Part shown: positions 58,671-64,000 of the stretch, one piece after another
Layout of the letters: each line of letters begins with the position of its first letter
How positions within the stretch are numbered: position 1 is the stretch's first letter
Assembly: GCA_010672965.1 (NCBI GenBank)
Contig: JAAHFN010000023.1
Span: 62,001 to 126,000 of the forward strand
Length of the DNA stretch: 64,000 bases
Source: Oscillatoria sp. SIO1A7
GTDB lineage: Bacteria > Cyanobacteriota > Cyanobacteriia > Cyanobacteriales > Laspinemataceae
Direction: 5' to 3'
Program-made: the position numbers and the translations under genes
Notes under the pieces: generated by a model
Told to the model about the DNA's origin: nothing
The model's input: only the letters and a program-made list of their open reading frames with translations
Databases searched by the model: none

Positions 58671-58969
58671 CGTCCGCAACGAGGACTTTGCGAAATATAG
58701 CACTACGCAGGGAACGGACAATTTCCCGCTCTCGCTCCTGGCTAGTGACGGCAAGGCTTGTGCTAAAAGCTGACTGCCGTTTGCGAGCGCGTCTCCGCAG
58801 GAGAATCGCATGACTGCTTACTGCTATATATGGTAAAGCCAGACAATATAGCACTACTGATTAAGGTGTTTGACAGTTACAAAACGCGCATGCATACTTA
58901 GATGGCAAGACTTTAGCTGACTGCTGAGCAGTGACAGCTAATAGCTTACTGCTATATAGGATAGAAAAA
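58671..58969. other. Intergenic with short repeats
   Basis: ATAGCACTACGCAGGGAACG-type units and CTTACTGCTATATA motifs recur (also at 57490 and 58820). No gene is seen. AGGATAG just before 58970 is the probable ribosome site of the next gene. Confidence 0.4.
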
Positions 58970-60190
58970 ATGAGTACATATCCGAAAACAAGCTTGCCGA
59001 TACCGCCCCAAATAAGGGGTGGCGATCGCGTCGGATCTTGGGCATACAACACTATGGATAGCCGCTTGTCTGCTCTCTGTCGCAGGATTATCGACGAAAA
59101 TGGTTTTTCGGGAGCGATCGCGGATAATCTAGAAGCTTTGGCTCGGGATTTGCCAGAGGGAAAGATAAGAAAAATCAAAAACTTACTGCCTGCGGAAGAG
59201 TGGGATGACTATGTAGAACCATATCTAGGTAAAGACTGGCTTGATATTCCCTGGTATTTTGCCGAAGCGTATTTTTATCGGCGAGTTTTGGAAGCAACGG
59301 ATTACTTTAGTAATGGGCGAGATCCATTCGCGGCGCAAAAACTTATGGGAATAGAAGGCTCGATAGCCTCTATGCGCAAAGCGAGCTATCTTGTCAATAA
59401 TTTGCCTTTAAGAGAGCTAAATAATGTTGTGACTTTAGCGTATCTTTCCTTGTGGGGAAATAAAGCAGATTTGAGTCTTTGGCCAGCCTCCTCAGGCGAT
59501 CGCAGCCAAGTAGAAACAGACGGCGATAGGGCGAATCTGCTAGCAGACGATACGCCGCAATTGCTAGAGTTGCTGGCTGAGTCTCAGGGAAAACGAATTG
59601 ACTTTATTATTGATAATGCCGGATTCGAGCTATTTTGCGACTTATGCTTGGCCGATTATTTATTGACAAGTAAAGTCTCGGCAGAAATTCACTTCCATGT
59701 CAAAGCCCATCCCACCTTTGTATCCGATGCGATCGCAAAGGACGTAAGGCATTTAGTCGATTTTTTTACCTCGGAAGCTCCAATGGTTAGCGAGAATCGG
59801 GAAGTACATTCCCTCGCTACTCGCCTCCAAGACCATCTCGCCGCCGGTCGCTTGCAATTGCGAGATAATTTATTTTGGAATTCGCCCCTAGTTTTCTGGC
59901 AAATGCCCGACGAACTGAGGCAGGAGCTGGCAAAAGCCAGCCTAATTATCGTCAAAGGCGATGCCAACTATCGCCGCATTTTAGGAGACTGTTACTGGCC
60001 GTTTACCACTCCCTTTGAAGAAATTGCCAATTATTTCCCCGCCCCCCTGCTTGCCCTACGCACTATGAAAGCAGAACTGGCCTGCGGTCTGAGCCCCGGT
60101 CAGGCCGAAGCCTTAGATGCCCAAGACCCCGACTGGCTAACAAACGGACAGCGGGGCGTAGTCCAGTTAGCGCGGCCATTCTCTGCGTGA
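58970..60190 (+). CDS. DUF89 (ARMT1-type) damage-control phosphatase-like protein
   Basis: ATG 58970 (MSTYPKTSLPIPPQIRGGDR) has AGGATAG eight bases upstream. The DUF89 fold markers are RIDFIIDNAGFELFCDLCLA (metal-binding Asp/Asn), ASLIIVKGDANYRRILGDCY (Lys-Gly-Asp) and LLALRTMKAELACG (Arg-Thr). A substrate loop (EIHFHVKAHPTFVSDAIAKD) is also present. The 406-residue size fits the ARMT1-like branch. DUF89 enzymes hydrolyse damaged or excess phosphometabolites such as fructose-1-phosphate. A HIP1-containing insertion near 178-188 (PASSGDRSQVETDGDRAN) looks like later repeat-driven growth. Confidence 0.85.
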   Translation: MSTYPKTSLPIPPQIRGGDRVGSWAYNTMDSRLSALCRRIIDENGFSGAIADNLEALARDLPEGKIRKIKNLLPAEEWDDYVEPYLGKDWLDIPWYFAEAYFYRRVLEATDYFSNGRDPFAAQKLMGIEGSIASMRKASYLVNNLPLRELNNVVTLAYLSLWGNKADLSLWPASSGDRSQVETDGDRANLLADDTPQLLELLAESQGKRIDFIIDNAGFELFCDLCLADYLLTSKVSAEIHFHVKAHPTFVSDAIAKDVRHLVDFFTSEAPMVSENREVHSLATRLQDHLAAGRLQLRDNLFWNSPLVFWQMPDELRQELAKASLIIVKGDANYRRILGDCYWPFTTPFEEIANYFPAPLLALRTMKAELACGLSPGQAEALDAQDPDWLTNGQRGVVQLARPFSA

Positions 60191-60673
60191 AATAATTTTT
60201 ATGGAAACGGGAAGCGGCCAACGATCGCATTTCCAGGTAAGGCTTGATATCAAATCCGGCCGATTTCTCTAGAAAAACTAATCCCCCCGTAGGACAGGCA
60301 GGGACTATTCGTTCTTGAAAAATTATCTGTAAGAGACCCACCCCTAACCCCTCCTGGGAAGGGACGCTTGGGGTGGGTTCCCCTCCCAGGAGGGGTAGGG
60401 GTGGGTTGAAAATCGAAGGAAGCGCATTAATTTATATAGAGCGAATAATCCCCCCGTAGGACAGGCGGGACGCCTGTTCGTATCCGCTTGTTGGGACAGG
60501 CGGGACGCCTGTCCTACGAGATTCTAAATTTTTTGTGCGAGCATTTAACCGGATTTGATATAACTAGCTGATGTATTTACGAATAGGATTGGGTAGAATT
60601 AGTAGTAGTGGCACCAAAATTGAATCTCCAACGCCCTTGGCACCAAGACTGTAATGGAGATTAAAAAAGAAAA
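60191..60673. repeat. Repeat-filled spacer before the CHAT gene
   Basis: An ATATCAAATCCGG-ended element (60247-60561) contains a CCCACCCCTAACCCCTCC inverted repeat (60339-60408) and the CCGTAGGACAGGCGGGACGC hairpin unit (60456-60522). No gene is present. Confidence 0.75.
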
Positions 60674-63367
60674 ATGAAATGGCGAAAACAGAGCGGGGAT
60701 AATGTTTTGTGGCTGGGGTGGCTGGCCTGCCCAATTTTGGCCATGATGTCAAGTCCGGCCTTAGCGTCTCTCCAGATAGGAGAATGCGCCGGCAGTAGAA
60801 ATTTTGGCTGCAATGTCTTTATTGGCAAAGAGATTGAGAAAGGAATTGGCAAAGGAATTGGCAAAGAGGCTTCTGCCCAAGAGCAAGCTCGGGCAGAAGC
60901 CCTGTTCCAACGCGCCCAAATGCTGGTAAAAGCGGGAAGATTTGCAGAAGCGACAGGCATTTGGGAGCAAGCCGCCAGTGCTTTCGCGCAAGAGGGTGCG
61001 AGCTTGGGTCGAGCCCTCAGCCTCGTTTACTTATCCTTAACTCGCAAGCAATTGGGAGAATGGGAACGAGCCCAAGAGGCAATTGCTGCCAGTTTAGAAA
61101 TATTGGAGCTGCAATCCAATTTTGCTCCGGAGGCAACTGGCGTTTTCGCCCGAGCCCTCAATGTCCAAGGCGGTCTTTATTTGGCGATGGGACAGGTCGA
61201 TCGCGCGTTAGAAATTTGGGAACGGGCGGCGAGAACTTATCAGTCTGCTGGGGACGACATGGGAAGTATCGGCGCGGAGATTAACCAAACCCAAGCTTTG
61301 CAGGCTTTGGGATTATATCGGCGATCGCGGCAACTCTTGCTAGAGATAAACGAACGACTTTCCGAACGCCCGGATTCCTGGATTAAAGCTCAGGCATTAC
61401 ATAGTCTGGGACAAACGCTACAAGTCCTGGGTTTATTGCATGAATCCAGAGAGATTTTAGAACAAAGTCTGGCTACAGCCTCGCGGCTCGAACGTATATC
61501 TGGGTTTGGCAGCAATAACGGCAGCAGCAATAACAGTTCGATATTGCTGAGCCTCGGGCATACAACCAGAGACTTACAAGACTATCCAGCAGCTTTAGAG
61601 TTTTATCAAAAAGCCGTAGTAGCTGCGCCGACGCTCCTAGAAAGAGTGGAAGCGGAAGTCAGTCAATTGAATTTGCTGGTGGAGATGGAAAAGTGGGAGC
61701 AAAGCGAAAGCTTATTGCCCCAAATACAATCTCAACTGGTTGGTCTGACTCCCAGTAGAAGAGCTGTTTATGCGGCGGTTCATCTGGGAGAAACAGCGCT
61801 GGAATATGAAGGCGAAAGATGGAAAGAGGATAGAGGAACAATTATAGAATTGCGGCAAGGTATTTCCCAAGTTTTAGCGCGAGCGGTTAGACAAGCAAAA
61901 GAAATCAGGGACTATAGAGCGGAATCCTATAGCTTGGGGATGCTGGGTAAATTATACGCTCGCTCCGGGCAATGGCAGGAAGCTCGCTCTTTGACCGAGA
62001 AAGCCCTGGGGCGATCGCAAATAATAAATGCCTCGGATTTAATGGCTTTATGGCAGGCACAACTAGGGGAAATTTTCAAAGAAACCGGCCAGATAGAAGA
62101 AGCGATCGCCGCTTATAGCGAATCCGTCAATTATCTGGAATCAATTAGAAGCGACCTGGTAGCAATTAACACGGACATCCAGTATGATTTTCGCGAAACA
62201 GTCGAACCTATTTATCGCCAGTTAGTCGGGCTGCTTTTGCAATCCAATGCCTCTCAGGATAATTTAGAAAAAGCCCGGGCTACTATTGAAGCCCTACAAT
62301 TGGCGGAACTAGATAACTTTTTTCGGGAAGCTTGCCTGGATGCTAAACCCGTTAAGGTTGACGAGATAGACCAAAAAGCAGCGGTCATTTATCCGATTGT
62401 TCTGAGCGATCGCTTAGAAGTAATTGTTTCCAGACCTGGAATGCCCCTGCGCCAATACACAGCCAGGGTTTCCGCCAGCAAGGTCGAAAAAACATTGCGG
62501 GATATGCGAAAATCGCTCAATCCCGTTTTCCCGCAACCGGCACGCTTGGCGATTTCTCGACAAATCTATGACTGGTCGATTCGACCTGCCGAAGCGAACG
62601 GAGACTTAGAAGGAGTCGAAACATTAGTTTTCGTTCTAGATGGTTTTTGGCGGAATATTCCCATGTCCGCTCTATACGATGGCCAGCAATATTTAATAAA
62701 AAAATATAATGTTGCCCTGACCGTGGGTTTGCAGCTCCTAGAACCCCGAGCGATAGAACCCGAGAGCCTTCGAGTTATGACAGGGGGACTTACTGAGGCT
62801 CGCCAAGGCTTTAGCCCTCTACCAGGGGTAGAGTATGAAGTAAATCAAATTGCCGCAACCCTGCCATCTTCGGTACTTTTGAATCGGGAATTTACTCGCG
62901 CTACCCTGCAAGCTAAGCTTCAATCCCGTTCTTTTCCGGTGGTTCACTTAGCAACTCACGGCCAATTTAGCAGCAATGCTGAAGAAACTTTTCTACTAGC
63001 ATGGGACGGACGTATAAATGTTAAAGATTTAGATAATTTACTTCAAGGGATAAAAAACGGCAACCAGCAGCCAATAGAATTGCTAGTTCTGAGTGCTTGT
63101 CAAACAGCTTCTGGGGACGATCGCGCCGTATTGGGATTAGCAGGACTGGCCCTGCGTGCCGGCGCTCGCAGCACTATAGCCACCCTCTGGGCAGTTAGAG
63201 ATGAGTCAACCGCCGTGTTAATGACTGAGTTTTATAAGTATCTAAATCAACCCGGAAATGCTAAAGCCGACGCCCTGCGCCAAGCCCAGCTCGCTTTGCT
63301 CGATCGCCCCGAATACAACCATCCTTTTTACTGGGCGTCAGTAGTGTTAGTGGGAAATTGGCTTTAA
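60674..63367 (+). CDS. TPR-CHAT domain protein (caspase-like protease family), exported
   Basis: This 897-residue protein has an N-terminal signal-like segment (VLWLGWLACPILAMMSSPAL AS) suggesting export. It then has about ten tetratricopeptide-type helical repeats (residues ~70-530; for example AEATGIWEQAASAFAQEG, GQVDRALEIWERAARTYQ, GQIEEAIAAYSESVNYLE). The C-terminal CHAT domain has the caspase-type dyad: His in FPVVHLATHGQFSSNAEETF and Cys in LLVLSACQTASGDDRAVLGL, followed by AGARSTIATLWAVRDESTA and YWASVVLVGNW. CHAT proteins cleave partner proteins after recognition by the TPR part. In cyanobacteria this type commonly neighbours DUF928 genes, as here at 63547. Confidence 0.93.
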   Translation: MKWRKQSGDNVLWLGWLACPILAMMSSPALASLQIGECAGSRNFGCNVFIGKEIEKGIGKGIGKEASAQEQARAEALFQRAQMLVKAGRFAEATGIWEQAASAFAQEGASLGRALSLVYLSLTRKQLGEWERAQEAIAASLEILELQSNFAPEATGVFARALNVQGGLYLAMGQVDRALEIWERAARTYQSAGDDMGSIGAEINQTQALQALGLYRRSRQLLLEINERLSERPDSWIKAQALHSLGQTLQVLGLLHESREILEQSLATASRLERISGFGSNNGSSNNSSILLSLGHTTRDLQDYPAALEFYQKAVVAAPTLLERVEAEVSQLNLLVEMEKWEQSESLLPQIQSQLVGLTPSRRAVYAAVHLGETALEYEGERWKEDRGTIIELRQGISQVLARAVRQAKEIRDYRAESYSLGMLGKLYARSGQWQEARSLTEKALGRSQIINASDLMALWQAQLGEIFKETGQIEEAIAAYSESVNYLESIRSDLVAINTDIQYDFRETVEPIYRQLVGLLLQSNASQDNLEKARATIEALQLAELDNFFREACLDAKPVKVDEIDQKAAVIYPIVLSDRLEVIVSRPGMPLRQYTARVSASKVEKTLRDMRKSLNPVFPQPARLAISRQIYDWSIRPAEANGDLEGVETLVFVLDGFWRNIPMSALYDGQQYLIKKYNVALTVGLQLLEPRAIEPESLRVMTGGLTEARQGFSPLPGVEYEVNQIAATLPSSVLLNREFTRATLQAKLQSRSFPVVHLATHGQFSSNAEETFLLAWDGRINVKDLDNLLQGIKNGNQQPIELLVLSACQTASGDDRAVLGLAGLALRAGARSTIATLWAVRDESTAVLMTEFYKYLNQPGNAKADALRQAQLALLDRPEYNHPFYWASVVLVGNWL

Positions 63368-63546
63368 TCTCTGTCGAGCCATCAACCGCTCCCCCGCCTA
63401 TAAAAAAGATTCATAAAAATGAGTTAATATCTCTCGACCATGCTAAAATTAGCTCTAGACTTGGAACAACTGTTTGCACTTGAGAGAAATGCTCTCTAGA
63501 AATTAAGCAAGTAAGTAAGAAAAAGCACTATTCTACGGGAGAAGGT
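63368..63546. other. Short intergenic leader of the DUF928 gene
   Basis: It contains TCTCTCGACCATGC and an AACTGTTTGCACTTGAGAG stretch. GAGAAGG lies two bases before ATG 63547 and is too close to be an ideal ribosome site. No hairpin terminator for the CHAT gene is seen. Confidence 0.4.
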
Positions 63547-64000
63547 ATGCAAGTGTTGGGACTATTACACTGGAAATATTTAGGGCTGTTGTCTCTCACC
63601 CTGAGCCTGGGGGCTTCTATGACATTGGCAAAACCGGCTATGTCTATCACATTTGAGCCGCCGCAAGGTCAAGATCGAGCGCCAAAGCGAGCAAGTGCGG
63701 GGGGCTCTCGCGAGAGCGGACGCTGCTTTCACAGCGGTAACGAGACAGGCAGGTCGATTGTGCCATTGACGCCACAAACAAATCATGGTTTAACTCTGGC
63801 AGAACGGCCGACCTTCTTTGCCTACGTTCCTAAAACGAAAGAAACACAAGAGGTAGAGGCATTTTTCATTATTGAAGATAAAGATCAAAATCCTCATTAT
63901 TTTACGAGCGTGTCTCTGTCTAGCGTCTCGGGGGTGGTCAGCATCCCCCTACCTCAAGAAGCTCCAGCCCTAGAAATTGGCCGGGATTACAAGTGGACGT
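63547..64000 (+). CDS. DUF928 family protein, N-terminal part (runs off window)
   Basis: ATG 63547 opens a frame without stop to the window end (151 codons). A signal peptide is likely (YLGLLSLTLSLGASMTLA). The family pattern follows: RASAGGSRESGRC near residue 50, PLTPQTNHGLTLAERPTFFA then YVPKTKETQEVEAFFIIEDK, and VSGVVSIPLPQEAPALEIGR DYKW. DUF928 proteins are secreted beta-rich proteins of unknown role, frequently encoded beside TPR-CHAT proteins in cyanobacteria. The C-terminal third lies outside the window. Confidence 0.85.
   Translation, partial: MQVLGLLHWKYLGLLSLTLSLGASMTLAKPAMSITFEPPQGQDRAPKRASAGGSRESGRCFHSGNETGRSIVPLTPQTNHGLTLAERPTFFAYVPKTKETQEVEAFFIIEDKDQNPHYFTSVSLSSVSGVVSIPLPQEAPALEIGRDYKWT

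Overview
The window comes from a cyanobacterium, probably a filamentous, mat-forming one. The evidence is the density of HIP1-type GCGATCGC octamers, the glyA / WecA-like / cinA arrangement, a hormogonium-polysaccharide-type gene set (hpsL, hpsN, hpsO, hpsP), a CHAT-protease-like protein next to a DUF928 protein, and many short tandem and inverted repeats between genes. The species cannot be named from sequence alone. No rRNA, tRNA or CRISPR array was recognised.

Layout. 1-3.7 kb: the N-terminal part of a PAS-domain sensor, then decayed DNA with the start of a LodA-type amino-acid oxidase and a broken IS110-like transposase. 3.7-14.4 kb: housekeeping genes (glyA, a WecA/MraY-type phosphosugar transferase, cinA, aroQ, an ADP-ribosylglycohydrolase-like protein, a 7TM-HD phosphodiesterase, 5-formyl-THF cyclo-ligase). 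They are interrupted by a small HTH gene whose presumed partner (DUF6932) is cut short at a perfect 60-bp palindrome. 14.5-15.3 kb: a PIN-toxin/antitoxin pair. 15.7-20.9 kb: GDP-fucose synthesis (fcl and gmd) and an initiating sugar transferase on the minus strand. The gmd gene carries a 357-residue intein whose homing endonuclease looks dead.

20.9-32.3 kb is an accessory island. It holds an IS110-like DEDD recombinase with a run of small genes, an XRE regulator facing a SAP-like protein, two mini membrane proteins, an intracellular-looking GH10 glycoside hydrolase, a short tyrosine recombinase, a haemolysin-XhlA-like coiled-coil membrane protein and three unknown proteins. 32.4-34.6 kb returns to polysaccharide genes (acetyltransferase, glycosyltransferase). 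35.4-39.4 kb is a pile of broken insertion sequences. Inside the pile are fragments of a second copy of the small-gene module found at 23.3-24.0 kb, again followed by an IS110-like recombinase. That recurrence is the most suggestive sign of an undescribed mobile unit.

39.5-52.2 kb: glmM, then hpsL-hpsN-hpsO-(defence insert)-hpsP. The insert holds a type II restriction-modification set (C5 methyltransferase, XRE controller, HNH endonuclease), a DUF433-type protein, and an AAA ATPase paired with a DUF4276 gene broken by a stop codon. Its edges are marked by short duplications, including 62 bp of the hpsO 3' end. 52.3-64 kb: secreted RNase T2, a nucleotidyltransferase-like protein, dnaG, a class II aldolase-family protein, a DUF89 phosphatase-like protein, a TPR-CHAT protein and the start of a DUF928 protein.

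Together, the fcl, gmd, sugar transferase, acetyltransferase, GT4, glmM and hps genes look like one exopolysaccharide region for nucleotide sugars, lipid-linked initiation, chain building and polymerisation, into which mobile and defence DNA has been inserted at least twice.
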